Source: Granulicatella seriolae (GTDB taxonomy: Bacteria > Bacillota > Bacilli > Lactobacillales > Aerococcaceae). From it: a DNA stretch of 64,000 bases. This document shows, one piece after another, positions 8,737 through 19,057 of the stretch. The notes beneath the pieces were generated by a model that did no database searches, was not told the DNA's origin, and saw nothing but the letters and a program-made list of their open reading frames with translations. The stretch's first letter is position 1. The number at the start of each line of letters is the position of its first letter. The stretch covers positions 1-64,000 of the forward strand of contig NZ_JANHNZ010000002.1 of the NCBI RefSeq assembly GCF_024543085.1, in the 5' to 3' direction. Position numbers and translations under genes: made by a program.

Positions 8737-10119
8737 TTAGTTTGGCTTACCCCATTGATTTTGTAGGTACATGCCAACAATATCTCTGAAAAAATAGGGG
8801 TAGAGTATTTGGTTGACTCCTGCTTCCTCGATTTGTGAAAAGAATCGAACGAATCGTAGGTGGTCAACCGATACAAAAGTATACTCGTTAGCCTCGACTA
8901 GGCTTTGTCCTAAAATCCGAATATCATCTTCTCTTGGTAAAACCTCTATACCGCGATAGACTAAGCGTCCAAAGACCTGACCTCTAAAGCCATTTCCCTT
9001 TATTGGAAGGTCCTTTAGGGAATCCTGTTGGCGCTCAAAATTTTTGATTAACTGATAGAAATCTGCGCCCTTTAGAGTGCAGGTATTGAGATGCATCGGA
9101 TGCGGTAATCCCTCGTGTAACTCATTTCTAGTCAGTAATCCTTTATGAAAATCTGCCAAAAATAGTCCTGTTGATAGAACTCCAATTGGAATATCTGAAA
9201 AATCTGTGATGGCAGCTAAAGCTAATTGTACCATTTGATTATCCTGTCGCCAATCTTTCTTGAAATCTTTTGGCAATAAAGCAATAGTCTGCCTCTTTAG
9301 CATATCTTTTCCATCATTAAAGAGCTGGCTACTGCGAGATAGTTCACGACCTGTTGCCGGTAGGTCTTGAACGGAATGTAACACTTCTACTGTATCAATC
9401 ACTTGCCCATTGTCAATGGTTAAGGTAAGCTCTCCTAAATATTGACCGAATTTCCCTCCGCCAGTCAGCAAAGTCTCGCCCACCCACTCACCATGCTCAA
9501 AAACGTGATGTGTATGTGCTCCTAAGATAACTGAGATTTCTGGAAATTCCTCGGCAATTTTTCGGTCATCACAAATACCAAGATGTGATAAAAGTATGAT
9601 GGTATCAGCCTGCTCTTTGACTTCCTCAAGAATCTGTGGCAAAACATCTTGATAGTCCTCAACTAACCAACCATTAGGCAAATAGCTTGCTGGAAATGGT
9701 GACGTCAAACCGATAAAGGCCAGTTTACATCCTGCAATTTCTTTTAGAATATAGGGTTTAGCAAAGGATAGAAGTTGCTGACTCTCTAAGTATTTCATAT
9801 TGGCTAGGCATACCTCAAAGTTGACATTTTTGTAGATATTCACCAATTGCTGTGGGGAGTTGCCCAAACCCTCGTTGTTGCCAATGGTTATCATGTCAAC
9901 TTGAGCTTCCTCTAACAAAGAACCAGCAATCGCACTTTCAGTTGCCTCGATTAGGGGATGAACACGGTCCGCAAAATCACCCAAATCCAAATGCAAGACA
10001 CTCTGCCCCTGTGCAAGTAATTCCTGTTTGCGATTTAGATAATAGGAAACCTGTCGCTCCCATAAATCAAAATGGGAATGCAAATCATTGCTATGAAATA
10101 TGTGTAATGTATGTGCCAT
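8737..10119 (-). CDS. Metallophosphoesterase / 5'-nucleotidase family protein (YunD type)
   Basis: This 460-residue protein has an N-terminal calcineurin-like phosphoesterase domain with metal ligands in FHSNDLHSHFD (10-20), DLGDFADR, GNNE, LLSHLG and GAHTHHVFEHG. The C-terminal 5'-nucleotidase domain starts near residue 300. It has no signal peptide and no anchor, as in YunD, so it probably acts in the cytosol on nucleotides or related phosphates. The exact substrate is not known. It is the first gene of the minus-strand cluster that continues with YutD and YutF. Confidence 0.9.
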   Translation of the reverse strand: MAHTLHIFHSNDLHSHFDLWERQVSYYLNRKQELLAQGQSVLHLDLGDFADRVHPLIEATESAIAGSLLEEAQVDMITIGNNEGLGNSPQQLVNIYKNVNFEVCLANMKYLESQQLLSFAKPYILKEIAGCKLAFIGLTSPFPASYLPNGWLVEDYQDVLPQILEEVKEQADTIILLSHLGICDDRKIAEEFPEISVILGAHTHHVFEHGEWVGETLLTGGGKFGQYLGELTLTIDNGQVIDTVEVLHSVQDLPATGRELSRSSQLFNDGKDMLKRQTIALLPKDFKKDWRQDNQMVQLALAAITDFSDIPIGVLSTGLFLADFHKGLLTRNELHEGLPHPMHLNTCTLKGADFYQLIKNFERQQDSLKDLPIKGNGFRGQVFGRLVYRGIEVLPREDDIRILGQSLVEANEYTFVSVDHLRFVRFFSQIEEAGVNQILYPYFFRDIVGMYLQNQWGKPN

Positions 10120-10157
10120 TTGAACCCCTCATATGTCTTAGATCTTTTTTGATATGG

Positions 10158-10637
10158 TTAATTGTCAAACCAAGTAGCATTGGTCAGTTCAGCTAATTGT
10201 AGTGGATTAATTTCCATTTGAATGCCACGCTTGCCAGCTGAAATACGAATGCTGGACTGGGCTTTGGCGCTACTTTCGATATAGGTTGGGAAGTGTTTTT
10301 TCATACCTACTGGTGAGCAACCTCCACGAACATAGCCCGTCACTTTTTCTAGGTCGCTAAGTGGAAAGAGCTCCACTCGTTTGTTGCCTGATACCTTGGC
10401 TACTTTTTTCAAATCAACTTCTTTATCTGCCGCTATACAAACCACCAGATAAGGGACACGATCTCCTTTTAGAACAATGGTTTTGTAGACTTGTTGCAAA
10501 GAAACTCCCATCTCTTGTCCTACATGAAAAGCATCTAGGTGCTCTTCTGACCAGGGGTATTCGTGTAGTTGATAGGGTATCTTCGCCTTTTCCACCATTC
10601 GAACCGCATTAGTTTTTATATTCGCTTTCTTCTTCAT
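10158..10637 (-). CDS. Cys-tRNA(Pro)/Cys-tRNA(Cys) deacylase, YbaK/EbsC family
   Basis: This 159-residue YbaK-fold protein hydrolyses mischarged Cys-tRNA(Pro) and so edits translation. Family marks are the conserved Lys in YKTIVLKGDR, VVCIAADKEVDLKKVAK and YVRGGCSPVGMKK. The size fits standalone YbaK/EbsC proteins. The gene lies 38 bases upstream of the YunD-type gene on the same strand. The start ATG has a GAGGTGAAC site. Nothing appears damaged. Confidence 0.93.
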   Translation of the reverse strand: MKKKANIKTNAVRMVEKAKIPYQLHEYPWSEEHLDAFHVGQEMGVSLQQVYKTIVLKGDRVPYLVVCIAADKEVDLKKVAKVSGNKRVELFPLSDLEKVTGYVRGGCSPVGMKKHFPTYIESSAKAQSSIRISAGKRGIQMEINPLQLAELTNATWFDN

Positions 10638-10760
10638 AAGTTCACCTCTGTATGACTATTTTATCATATGCTTGCGGTAAAATCAGGTTTCGATTACTCT
10701 ACTCATTTAGGCTTGTTTACTAAAATGTGAGCTGGGCAAAAGTCCAAATGGTAACCAAAT

Positions 10761-10932
10761 AAAAGAGTTCCCCAGAAATCTATCCGAAATAACGGTGTAA
10801 AGCATAGCTGATGCACAGTGGATGTTTCGGCTTCAGCCGATTTACAGCCACGTAGACAGCTAAGCCAGTGAGACCTTGGCTCACGGCGGTGCCACCGTTC
10901 CCATTTCTGATAGATTTCTGGGGAACTCTTTT
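10761..10932. repeat. Palindromic intergenic element, copy 2 (full core)
   Basis: Arms AAAAGAGTTCCCCAGAAATC and the complement enclose an asymmetric core of about 115 bp with three internal hairpins (CGGCTTCAGCCG, GTGAGACCTTGGCTCAC, ACGGCGGTGCCACCGT). Outside the left arm is GCTGGGCAAAAGTCC, as in copies 3 and 6. It fills the gap between the YbaK-like and DJ-1-like genes. Confidence 0.85.
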
Positions 10933-10965
10933 ATGATTTAGACAAAAACCCTATTCTTAATAGAT

Positions 10966-11529
10966 TTACCCTTTTTCCTCTAGCAATTGGTTATAGACCA
11001 TTCCTTCTCTTAGCGGTTGGCTGTCTCCACCTAGAGCGTCTACTAGGCTATAGGCAAATTCAAAGACTGCTGCTGGTCCTCTTCCAGTGATGATACGTCC
11101 ATCCATTTCTACGATAGAGCCAGTGTAGGTTCCACTAGGTAGAATTTCTTCTTCAAAGCTTGGGTAGCAAGTGAAGTTTTTGCCTTCTAGTAATCCAGCC
11201 TCGTGAAGCGCAATTGGTGCAGCACAGATGGCCGTAATCCACGCACCTATCTCATCATGCTTTTGTAAAAAACGGATAACTTGAGGATCTTCTTTTAAGT
11301 GCTTTGCACCTGGCATGCCACCCGGCAGAAATACCATGTGATAAGCCTTATCCATCACATTTTCTAGTACATCATTCATGCTAACTTCAATACCGTGAGC
11401 TCCCCTAATGTGCATGGCATCCAAACCAATCATATCTACCTGCATATCTGCTCGTCTCAAAATATCAATCGTTGCAATGGCTTCAATCTCTTCAAAACCG
11501 GTTGCCATTAATACTGCGACTTGTTTCAT
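10966..11529 (-). CDS. DJ-1/PfpI family protein
   Basis: This 187-residue protein carries the DJ-1/ThiJ fold: VLMATGFEEIEAIATIDILRRA at the start with the conserved Glu, VFLPGGMPGA, and the nucleophile elbow WITAICAAPIAL (Cys near residue 104). Members act as deglycases/glyoxalases or chaperones on methylglyoxal-damaged molecules. The exact activity differs between members. It is 20 bases after the HerA-like gene on the same strand, with a GGAGGAGTGTTCC site before the ATG. Confidence 0.9.
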   Translation of the reverse strand: MKQVAVLMATGFEEIEAIATIDILRRADMQVDMIGLDAMHIRGAHGIEVSMNDVLENVMDKAYHMVFLPGGMPGAKHLKEDPQVIRFLQKHDEIGAWITAICAAPIALHEAGLLEGKNFTCYPSFEEEILPSGTYTGSIVEMDGRIITGRGPAAVFEFAYSLVDALGGDSQPLREGMVYNQLLEEKG

Positions 11530-11549
11530 GGAACACTCCTCCTGAAAAG

Positions 11550-13067
11550 TTATTTTTTAAACATACCTAAAATACCACGTGAGATGACCTTTCCAACCTC
11601 TCTACCGACTGTAGACATAAAATTCTTGGTGAATCGATCCATAGTCGAGTCCGTCTTACGACCAGCCGGCGTTGAACTTCTAGCTTGGCGTTCCAACTCT
11701 TTTTCTTGCTTCAAACGCTCTTTTTCTTCCAATTGTTGAGCCTTCAAATCTTCTTGTGCCTTTAAATCCATTTGCGCTTGCTCATTTAAGGTTTGCTCCA
11801 TTTTTAAGAGCTCCTCATGGGCAGACTGACGGTCGATAGGCTCAGAATATTTATTGTAAAACTTAGATTTGTTGATAATCTCTTGCCTTACCAAAGGATC
11901 CACCACACCCATCAAACTCTTTGGCGGGAAAATGGTTGCAATATCAGCAAAGCTTGGTGACCCATCTTCTCTTAAGAAAGAAACGACTGCTTGGCCCACC
12001 TTGAGATTAGTAATCTCTGCCACCAAATCTCGTTCTTGATCCTGACGAAAGGTTTCGGCTACTGCTTTAACACTTTTTTGCTCCTTAGGGGTAAATGCTC
12101 GCAAACCATGTTGGATACGGTGACCCAATTGACTAGCAACGGAATCGGGAATATCAGTCGGATTTTGCGTTACAAAGAATATACCAATTCCCTTAGAACG
12201 AATGAGGCGAACGATTAATTCAACCTTTTCAATCACCTCAGGGTTCGTGTTTTGGAATAATAAATGGGCTTCATCAAAGAAAAAGACCATCTTAGGTTTC
12301 TCTAAGTCTCCTACTTCTGGTAGGCTTTCATACAATTCCGATAAAAACCACAATAAGAACGTTGAATACAATTTTGGTGTTAAGAATAATTTTTCGGAAG
12401 CTAGAATGTTGATGACACCACGCCCATCGCTATCCACTTGTAGTAAATCAGCAATTTCAAAAGCTGGCTCACCAAAGAAAACATCGCCACCTTGCTCTTC
12501 TAGAACCAATAAACTTCTTAGAATAGCACCAATGGATTGCTGCGCAATATTCCCATATAAGGAACGTAATTCGCCTGCTTTAGAAGCCACATAGTTAAGC
12601 ATAGCTCTCAAGTCTTTCAGATCAATTAAAAGCAAGCCCTCATCATCAGCCACTTTAAAGGCAATGTTTAAGATTCCCTCTTGTGTATCATTAAGCCCTA
12701 ATAATTGCGATAAGAGGATTGGTCCCATTTCAGAGATGGTCGTGCGAATCGCTATGCCGTCCTGACCTCTTACATCCCAGAACTGGGTTGGGTATGAGCT
12801 AGGTTCATAATCTAGGTAGTCCAAACTAGTTAACCGTTCCTGAATTTTATCAGTAACTTCCCCTGCTTGAGCTAGACTAGCCAAGTCTCCCTTGATATCC
12901 GATAGAAATACAGGTATCCCCTGTTCACTTAGTTGCTCTGCCAAAACTTTTAAGGTAACTGTTTTACCAGTTCCCGTTGCACCAGCAATAATGCCGTGTC
13001 GATTGAGTTTATTACATAAGAGTACTGCAGGTTCACTACCTTTTCCAATTACCACTTGTGTCGCCAT
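11550..13067 (-). CDS. HerA-like ATPase, DUF853 (YjgR type)
   Basis: This 505-residue cytosolic P-loop ATPase of the HerA/FtsK group has Walker A GATGTGKT (29-36), Walker B MVFFFDEAHLLF near 270, and the sensor-like GIFFVTQNPTDIPD. A charged, coiled-coil C-terminal stretch rich in Glu, Lys and Gln (about 410-470) ends in a short basic tail. The DUF853 family is widespread but its role is not established. The internal ATG at 13067 follows GAGAGGGATAACA and matches the family start MATQVVIGKG better than the ATG fifteen bases upstream. Confidence 0.88.
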   Translation of the reverse strand: MATQVVIGKGSEPAVLLCNKLNRHGIIAGATGTGKTVTLKVLAEQLSEQGIPVFLSDIKGDLASLAQAGEVTDKIQERLTSLDYLDYEPSSYPTQFWDVRGQDGIAIRTTISEMGPILLSQLLGLNDTQEGILNIAFKVADDEGLLLIDLKDLRAMLNYVASKAGELRSLYGNIAQQSIGAILRSLLVLEEQGGDVFFGEPAFEIADLLQVDSDGRGVINILASEKLFLTPKLYSTFLLWFLSELYESLPEVGDLEKPKMVFFFDEAHLLFQNTNPEVIEKVELIVRLIRSKGIGIFFVTQNPTDIPDSVASQLGHRIQHGLRAFTPKEQKSVKAVAETFRQDQERDLVAEITNLKVGQAVVSFLREDGSPSFADIATIFPPKSLMGVVDPLVRQEIINKSKFYNKYSEPIDRQSAHEELLKMEQTLNEQAQMDLKAQEDLKAQQLEEKERLKQEKELERQARSSTPAGRKTDSTMDRFTKNFMSTVGREVGKVISRGILGMFKK

Positions 13068-13263
13068 TGTTATCCCTCTCATTTCTAAAGAATTCTACAC
13101 CCTTACATTAGTATAGACGCAGCAAAAAGTCCATTTATTTAATTGCTTTTATCCATAATTTTATTTTGTAGTAAAAGTTAGGTTTTATGAAGTTGACTAC
13201 TAGTTAAAATAACTGTATTGTTAAAGATAGGAAATAACTAAAACTATCCTGGAGGTTTCTCTA

Positions 13264-14112
13264 ATGAAATGGAAGATTATTACTGACTCAGGTTGTGACT
13301 TGAGAGAAATGGATCCTATCGCTCCCAATACCGAGTATGTAAATGTCCCTTTAACAATTCAAGTTGGAGAGAGAGCATTTGTTGACTCAAAAGACCTTGA
13401 TATTAATCAAATGATGACAGAGATGTATGCTTACGAAGGGAAAACCTCATCTTCTTGCCCAAGCCCTGAAGCTTATGTGTCCAGTTTTGAAGGAGCCGAC
13501 AACGTTCTAGTCGTTACGATTACAGGCACCTTATCTGGCAGTTATAACAGCGCTGAGTTGGCTAAAAAGATCTATCTAGAACAACACCCAAACGCTAATG
13601 TTCATGTATACAACACCCTTTCCGCTTCCGGTGAAATGATCCTATTAGCTCAAAAATTAAATCAACTTATTGAAGAAGGTTTAGGCTTTGACCAAGTAGT
13701 TAAAGAAGGTCAAGACTATTTAAACTCAACCCGTCTGCTATTCGTCTTAGCAAATGTAGACAACCTAGTCAAAAATGGCCGCCTCAATAAATTAATTGGC
13801 CGTGTCGTTGGTCTCCTAAACATCCGCATGGTGGGTCGTGCAAGTGATGAAGGAACACTTGAATTACTTCAAAAACCACGTGGACAAAAGAAAGCTGTTG
13901 CTGCTCTATTTAATGAGATGCTAAAAGCAGGCTACCAAGGTGGTCGCGTCTTTATTAGCCACTGCAACAATCCAGAAATATGTGCACAAATCACCATAGC
14001 TGTTCACGAAAAATTCCCAGGTGCAGATATCCAAAGCATCCCAACTAGTGGGCTGTGCAGTTACTATGCAGAACAAGCTGGTATTTTGATGGGATATGAA
14101 GTAAACAAATAG
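13264..14112 (+). CDS. DegV family fatty acid-binding protein
   Basis: This 282-residue DegV protein has the N-terminal WKIITDSGCDL, the fatty acid carboxylate contacts SSCPSPEAY and TGTLSGSYNSA, and the C-terminal ISHCNNPEIC. DegV (FakB-like) proteins hold a fatty acid and can present it to a FakA kinase for phospholipid synthesis. Which lipid this one binds cannot be read here. CTGGAGG precedes the ATG. It stands alone on the plus strand and ends at a strong hairpin terminator. Confidence 0.93.
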   Translation: MKWKIITDSGCDLREMDPIAPNTEYVNVPLTIQVGERAFVDSKDLDINQMMTEMYAYEGKTSSSCPSPEAYVSSFEGADNVLVVTITGTLSGSYNSAELAKKIYLEQHPNANVHVYNTLSASGEMILLAQKLNQLIEEGLGFDQVVKEGQDYLNSTRLLFVLANVDNLVKNGRLNKLIGRVVGLLNIRMVGRASDEGTLELLQKPRGQKKAVAALFNEMLKAGYQGGRVFISHCNNPEICAQITIAVHEKFPGADIQSIPTSGLCSYYAEQAGILMGYEVNK

Positions 14113-14127
14113 GTATTGGCTCAACTT

Positions 14128-14171
14128 AAAAAAGCTAGAAAAAATCGAAATTGATTTTTTCTAGCTTTTTT
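14128..14171 (+). terminator. Rho-independent terminator of the degV gene
   Basis: A 19-bp perfect stem (AAAAAAGCTAGAAAAAATC and its complement) with a six-base loop lies 16 bases after the DegV stop, with T-runs in both directions. It separates this gene from the convergent permease gene. Confidence 0.88.
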
Positions 14172-14250
14172 AGTTTTCAAATCAACTGAGCAAAAAACCC
14201 ATTTTACGGCTTAGACAACAGACCTTCCAACGCTTAACCGATAAAATTTC

Positions 14251-15585
14251 TCAGTCCGTACTCGCTGTTCTTTGATAAAATAGATACCCTAAAACACATA
14301 CAAAGGAACAAAAACCGATAAAGATGACCGTTGTCACTGGATGAGCGATGAATGAGCCTAAAAATATCATCAAACTACTCAAAATGCCCAATAAAGGTGC
14401 AAGACTGTTTTTAAAACTTTTTTTCAGTACCCCTGTTTTTCTTAAGTTTAAAATTTTTACATACAGAATTAAGTAGCACAAGTAACTAAACGTGATAGCC
14501 AACTCACTGACATCGCCACCTTTTAGAATGTCATATCTTTGCGTCACATAATGAATAGCCATCCAAACTAAGGCAATAACGAGCGATAATAGCATAGAGT
14601 TTTTGGCAGGCCGAAGAGTCAAGTCATTGGATATAAATGCTTGCGGCAACATCTGTTTATTTGCCAAGACTTCAGGCATTCGGATACTACCCATAGTCAT
14701 ACCGTTGCTGACACCTAGGATTGAGATCAATATAAAGAGGGTGATGAAGATACCACCATATTGACCAAAAATATCTTTCCCAACTGTGTAAATGGCATTA
14801 TCCCCTAATGACAAAACTTGCTCTGAACCCAGAAGTGTCACCAAGCCGATAAAATAAGCTAAATAAGCAACTAGAACAACTAATGGACCAATAAATAAAG
14901 CCAAAGGGACATTACGTTTTCCATTCTTTATCTGAGGTGAGATGTTCAGTACAACCGTCCAACCATCATACGAAAAGGCCATTGGTGCCAAAGCAGCTAG
15001 CCAGGCAAAAGAAGACCCCATTTGGACAGTGTCTGGACTGCTATCACTGACACCTTGTCCATTCAATACTCCTAAAACAGCGATCAATATCAAGGGTATT
15101 AATTTGATAAAGGTAGAGCCACTTTGAAAGGCAGCGCCGAATCTCATAGAAAGGTAGTTAACTCCGTAGAAAAACAAGAGATAAGCCGTTCCGATTAAGG
15201 TAGCAACTTCTAAAGAGAAATCGATGCCTAAAATTTGTAAGGTGTAAATTCCTCCAACCCAAGAGACGACTACGTTGATAGTCGGAAGATATAGGAAGGT
15301 CTGAAACCAGGCAAAGGCACTGGACGCTTTGGGAGAAATAAATTCTTGGAAAAAACCAACTACGCCTCCCGATGCGCTTGAAATGCCTGCCAATTCTGAA
15401 AGACTGATACTACCAAAAGTAATCCCCAAGGCTCCCATCACAAAAATGATAACCCCTAAGGTAACATTGCCCCCAGTAGCTCTCAGAACATCATCTGCTT
15501 TAAAGAAAATCCCTGAACCAATACAAATTCCTACAATCATCGAAATAGCTGTAAACAAACTATACTGTTCATTCTTTTTTGACAT
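14251..15585 (-). CDS. APC-superfamily amino acid permease (LAT-like)
   Basis: This 444-residue protein has about twelve hydrophobic helices. The first contains the APC substrate-binding signature IVGICIGSGIFFKAD, and later FSYDGWTVVLNISPQIKN resembles L-type exchangers and the SteT group. It would carry or exchange a neutral amino acid across the membrane. The substrate cannot be fixed from sequence. It lies 44 bases after prfC on the minus strand, so it may be read from the prfC transcript. An AAGGTTAG site precedes the ATG. Confidence 0.9.
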   Translation of the reverse strand: MSKKNEQYSLFTAISMIVGICIGSGIFFKADDVLRATGGNVTLGVIIFVMGALGITFGSISLSELAGISSASGGVVGFFQEFISPKASSAFAWFQTFLYLPTINVVVSWVGGIYTLQILGIDFSLEVATLIGTAYLLFFYGVNYLSMRFGAAFQSGSTFIKLIPLILIAVLGVLNGQGVSDSSPDTVQMGSSFAWLAALAPMAFSYDGWTVVLNISPQIKNGKRNVPLALFIGPLVVLVAYLAYFIGLVTLLGSEQVLSLGDNAIYTVGKDIFGQYGGIFITLFILISILGVSNGMTMGSIRMPEVLANKQMLPQAFISNDLTLRPAKNSMLLSLVIALVWMAIHYVTQRYDILKGGDVSELAITFSYLCYLILYVKILNLRKTGVLKKSFKNSLAPLLGILSSLMIFLGSFIAHPVTTVIFIGFCSFVCVLGYLFYQRTASTD

Positions 15586-15628
15586 AAAACTAACCTTCTT
15601 TTCTACGGATTTTTTGCCACACCTAACT

Positions 15629-17206
15629 TTAAATCAAAGATTTCAGTTCAATTTCTGGGTGTTTATCTTTAAACCAGTTTAAGGCGAATTGGTTTTCAAA
15701 AAGAAAGACTGGTTGATTAAAACGATCACGGCACAAAATATTGCGGCTAGATGACATGTTCGGGTCTAAAACATCTTCATCAATCCAGCGAGCGATTTTA
15801 CTACCAATTGGTGTCATAACAACTTCAGCATTGTATTCATTCAAGAGGCGGTATTGGAAAACCTCAAACTGCAATTGCCCCACCGCTCCGAGAATATAAT
15901 CTCCAGTATGGTAGGTTTTGTACAATTGAATAGCCCCTTCTTGAACCAATTGCTCGATTCCTTTATGGAAGGATTTTTGTTTCATAACATTCTTAGCAGA
16001 AACACGGTTAAAAAGCTCTGGAGTAAATTGTGGTAGTGGTTCGAATTGCAGCGCTGATTTGCCTGAATAGATGGTATCCCCAATCTGGAAGTTTCCGGTG
16101 TCATACAGACCGATAATGTCACCAGCTACCGCCGTCTTGACTGTTTCACGGCTATCCGCCATAAACTGAGTAGTGTGAGACAACTTCATCTTCTTTTGTG
16201 AGCGATTGACCGTAACATCCATTCCTGGTTCAAATTCACCAGAACAGATTCTGACAAAGGCAATCCGGTCTCTGTGAGCTGGATTCATATTGGCTTGAAT
16301 CTTAAAGATAAAGCCAGTAAATTGTGGGTCTAGTGGGTCAACTTCCACACCATCTTCAGTCATCTTACTAGATGGGCTTGGTGCAAAATCAACAAACGCA
16401 TCTAAAAAGGTCTGTACGCCAAAACCTGTTAAGGCTGAACCAAAAAAGACAGGTGTCAGCTTGCCTTTAGCAATGGCTTCAGGTGAGAATTCATTTCCAG
16501 CTTCGTTCAAAAGTTGCGCATCTTCAATAGCTTGGTCATAAATGGTAGATTGTTTGAAGGCAAAGTCCCCATCTACATGTCCTTCTTCATTTAAGGGAAG
16601 AAAGTCATTATCTCCATTTGCCTCAGGATGTGTTAGCTCTACTCGTTGATTATAAAGGTCATACAGTCCTAGGAAGTTTTTCCCCATCCCCATAGGCCAG
16701 TTCATCGGATAAGCATCAATACCCAACACTTCTTCTAATTCTGCTACCAATTCTAAAGGCTCTCTTCCATCACGGTCCATTTTATTGATGAAGGTAAAGA
16801 TAGGAATGCCACGTCTACTAACAACTTCAAATAGTTTCTTCGTTTGTGGTTCAATCCCTTTGGCGCTGTCAATCACCATGACTGCACTATCCACTGCCAT
16901 CAAGGTACGGTAGGTGTCTTCCGAGAAGTCCTCATGTCCTGGTGTGTCTACGATGTTAATGTGTTTATTGTCATATTCCACTTGCATAACAGAACTAGTG
17001 ACAGAAATCCCTCTTTGCTTTTCAATTTCCATCCAGTCTGATTTGGCGAATTTGCCAGATTTCTTTCCTTTTACCGTTCCAGCTTGTCTAATAGCGCCTC
17101 CGAATAAGAGCAATTGTTCTGTTATGGTTGTTTTACCCGCATCCGGATGGGAAATAATCGCAAAGGTACGGCGTGATTCTACTTCTTGTTTCATTGTTTG
17201 TGTCAT
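15629..17206 (-). CDS. prfC: Peptide chain release factor 3
   Basis: This translational GTPase, about 525 residues, recycles RF1/RF2 from the ribosome after termination. G1 HPDAGKT (20-26), the switch region [12 protein letters not shown]3 [16 protein letters not shown] and G4 [10 protein letters not shown] are all present. The domain III end ([22 protein letters not shown]) matches RF3 rather than EF-G. The chosen ATG at 17206 has GAGG eight bases upstream. Another in-frame ATG 24 bases earlier is possible. Confidence 0.96.
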   Translation of the reverse strand: MTQTMKQEVESRRTFAIISHPDAGKTTITEQLLLFGGAIRQAGTVKGKKSGKFAKSDWMEIEKQRGISVTSSVMQVEYDNKHINIVDTPGHEDFSEDTYRTLMAVDSAVMVIDSAKGIEPQTKKLFEVVSRRGIPIFTFINKMDRDGREPLELVAELEEVLGIDAYPMNWPMGMGKNFLGLYDLYNQRVELTHPEANGDNDFLPLNEEGHVDGDFAFKQSTIYDQAIEDAQLLNEAGNEFSPEAIAKGKLTPVFFGSALTGFGVQTFLDAFVDFAPSPSSKMTEDGVEVDPLDPQFTGFIFKIQANMNPAHRDRIAFVRICSGEFEPGMDVTVNRSQKKMKLSHTTQFMADSRETVKTAVAGDIIGLYDTGNFQIGDTIYSGKSALQFEPLPQFTPELFNRVSAKNVMKQKSFHKGIEQLVQEGAIQLYKTYHTGDYILGAVGQLQFEVFQYRLLNEYNAEVVMTPIGSKIARWIDEDVLDPNMSSSRNILCRDRFNQPVFLFENQFALNWFKDKHPEIELKSLI

Positions 17207-17279
17207 TCGTTCATCCTCATTTTCTTTCAACTTGTCCTTTAGTATTATAGCGGACTATCAGTCTTATTGAAAGACTTTG

Positions 17280-18152
17280 TTATTGCTTGGACACAATGAC
17301 TTTTTGTTGCCATACATTTTTTTGAGTGTTAAAGGCAAATACTAGGAGATAGCTGATACCAGTCATCAAGGCCATACTACCCGCAATCGAGATATCAAAA
17401 TGACGCGCCAGCAAGTAACCACTAATCACATTCCAAATTGCAAACAGACAAGACACAGCTATTAAAGGCAATAGTCTATTAGTTAGCAACTGCGCCGTAA
17501 TCGGAGGACCAACCATAAAAGCAATCATAACAATGACCCCTACCGCATTAAATGTCGTAACAGCTGTAATCGAAACTAAAGTCATCAATAAATAATTCAA
17601 TAAAATTGGCGAGAAGCCAAGAGTAGTCGCTAAGACAATATCAAAACTAGAAATGGTTAGTTCCTTATAAAATAGTGCGATGACAAGAGTATTTATCAGT
17701 AAAATGATAAGGCTAGGCAGTAAAGATTCTGGGACACTAAGCCCTAAAATTTCCACCCTATTTAAAGGAGCAAAAACCAATTCACCTAATAACACCATAT
17801 CCGTATCAATGTGCGTATTGCCTAAAAATTTACTGATAATGATGACAGCTATGCTGAATAGGAGTGGGAAAACAACCCCAATAGATGATTCTTCACTCAG
17901 AAGTTTTGTGTTTTTTATTACCTCAACAAAATAAACGGTTAATAAGCCCATTACTACCGCTCCAATAAATAAAAGTGGTGATGTCAAGTCTTTTGTCACC
18001 AAATAGCCTAAGACAATCCCTAAAAGTACCGTATGACTAATGGCATCGCTCATCATGGCCATACGTTTCAGCACTAAGAAAACTCCTACCAAAGAGCAAG
18101 ATAAACTAAAAAGAACCGCTAAGATAATCACTTCCATTTGCATGGTGGTCAT
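17280..18152 (-). CDS. Metal ABC transporter permease (second permease)
   Basis: This 290-residue ABC-3 family membrane protein has about eight or nine helices and the permease marks MAMMSDAISHTVLLGIVLGYL and VGVIVMIAFMVGPPITAQLL. With the preceding permease it would form a heterodimeric channel for manganese, iron or zinc. Its start overlaps the end of the upstream permease by ATGA, so the two are translationally coupled. It is the last gene of the four-gene minus-strand operon controlled by the DtxR-type regulator. Confidence 0.92.
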   Translation of the reverse strand: MTTMQMEVIILAVLFSLSCSLVGVFLVLKRMAMMSDAISHTVLLGIVLGYLVTKDLTSPLLFIGAVVMGLLTVYFVEVIKNTKLLSEESSIGVVFPLLFSIAVIIISKFLGNTHIDTDMVLLGELVFAPLNRVEILGLSVPESLLPSLIILLINTLVIALFYKELTISSFDIVLATTLGFSPILLNYLLMTLVSITAVTTFNAVGVIVMIAFMVGPPITAQLLTNRLLPLIAVSCLFAIWNVISGYLLARHFDISIAGSMALMTGISYLLVFAFNTQKNVWQQKVIVSKQ

Positions 18153-19057
18153 AGAGTATCCACTCCCTTTCTGAATGTTTTCGATGCTTTCCTTTGCTTT
18201 CTCCAGAAAACACCTCTTTTAGGAGCAAAGACTAAACTGAAAATAACCACACAGCTAACTATCAAAATAATGGCTGGACCAGTTGGGATGCGGTCAATAC
18301 TTGATGAAATATAGGTACCTCCTAAGCCTACAAAACCACCAATCAAAGAAGCTAAGGTCATCATCCTAGCCAGACTACCTGTCCACTGCCTTGCAGCAAC
18401 TGCAGGTGCAATCATCATGGAGCTCATCAGTACAACACCAATTAGTTGGATCCCAATAATCACTGTCGTAACAATCATAAAAGAAACTAATAGTCGTAGT
18501 CTAGCCAAAGAAAAACCTAGACTATAAGCAAAGTCTTTGTCAAAGATATAGGTTTTTAGTTGTTTCCAAAAAAGTACCGTTAAAACAAACAAGAGACAAG
18601 TTACAGCAAGCATGACCAGAATATCCGCCTGTAGAATAGATGCTGCTTGACCGAATAAAAATCGTGTCAGTCCTGCTTGGTTAGAGTTGGCAGACTTTTG
18701 AATGATGGAGAGGCAAATAAGTCCCAGACCAAAAAACATGGCCATCATTAAAGCCATAGCACTATCCACTTGCGTTTTTTTAGCATTAGAAACCAGATGA
18801 ATCAAAAAAACCGATAGTAAACCAGCCACCAATGCTCCAAAAAGCAAGACTTCAGTTTGTTTACTGTTGGTCACCATAAAGGCAATGCCAATTCCTGCCA
18901 AAGAAGAATGTGCAATACTATCCCCTAACAAGCCTTGTTTATTCAAGACCGCAATGGTTCCGCTGATACCAGACGAAATCCCCAGAAGGAAACTTCCTAG
19001 CGCCACAATTTGAAACGTATAGGTCCCAAAAATAGAGAAATCAACAATCGTTAACAA
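18149..19057 (-). CDS. Metal ABC transporter permease (first permease)
   Basis: This 302-residue ABC-3 family permease has NKQGLLGDSIAHSSLAGIGIAF, the loop that contacts the ATPase, and VLMSSMMIAPAVAARQW near residue 215. Eight or so hydrophobic segments cover most of the length, and a basic tail ends it. Tandem permeases are common in manganese/iron/zinc uptake systems of the MntABCD/SitABCD type. It overlaps the ATPase gene by seven bases and the second permease by four. Confidence 0.92.
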   Translation of the reverse strand: MLTIVDFSIFGTYTFQIVALGSFLLGISSGISGTIAVLNKQGLLGDSIAHSSLAGIGIAFMVTNSKQTEVLLFGALVAGLLSVFLIHLVSNAKKTQVDSAMALMMAMFFGLGLICLSIIQKSANSNQAGLTRFLFGQAASILQADILVMLAVTCLLFVLTVLFWKQLKTYIFDKDFAYSLGFSLARLRLLVSFMIVTTVIIGIQLIGVVLMSSMMIAPAVAARQWTGSLARMMTLASLIGGFVGLGGTYISSSIDRIPTGPAIILIVSCVVIFSLVFAPKRGVFWRKQRKASKTFRKGVDTL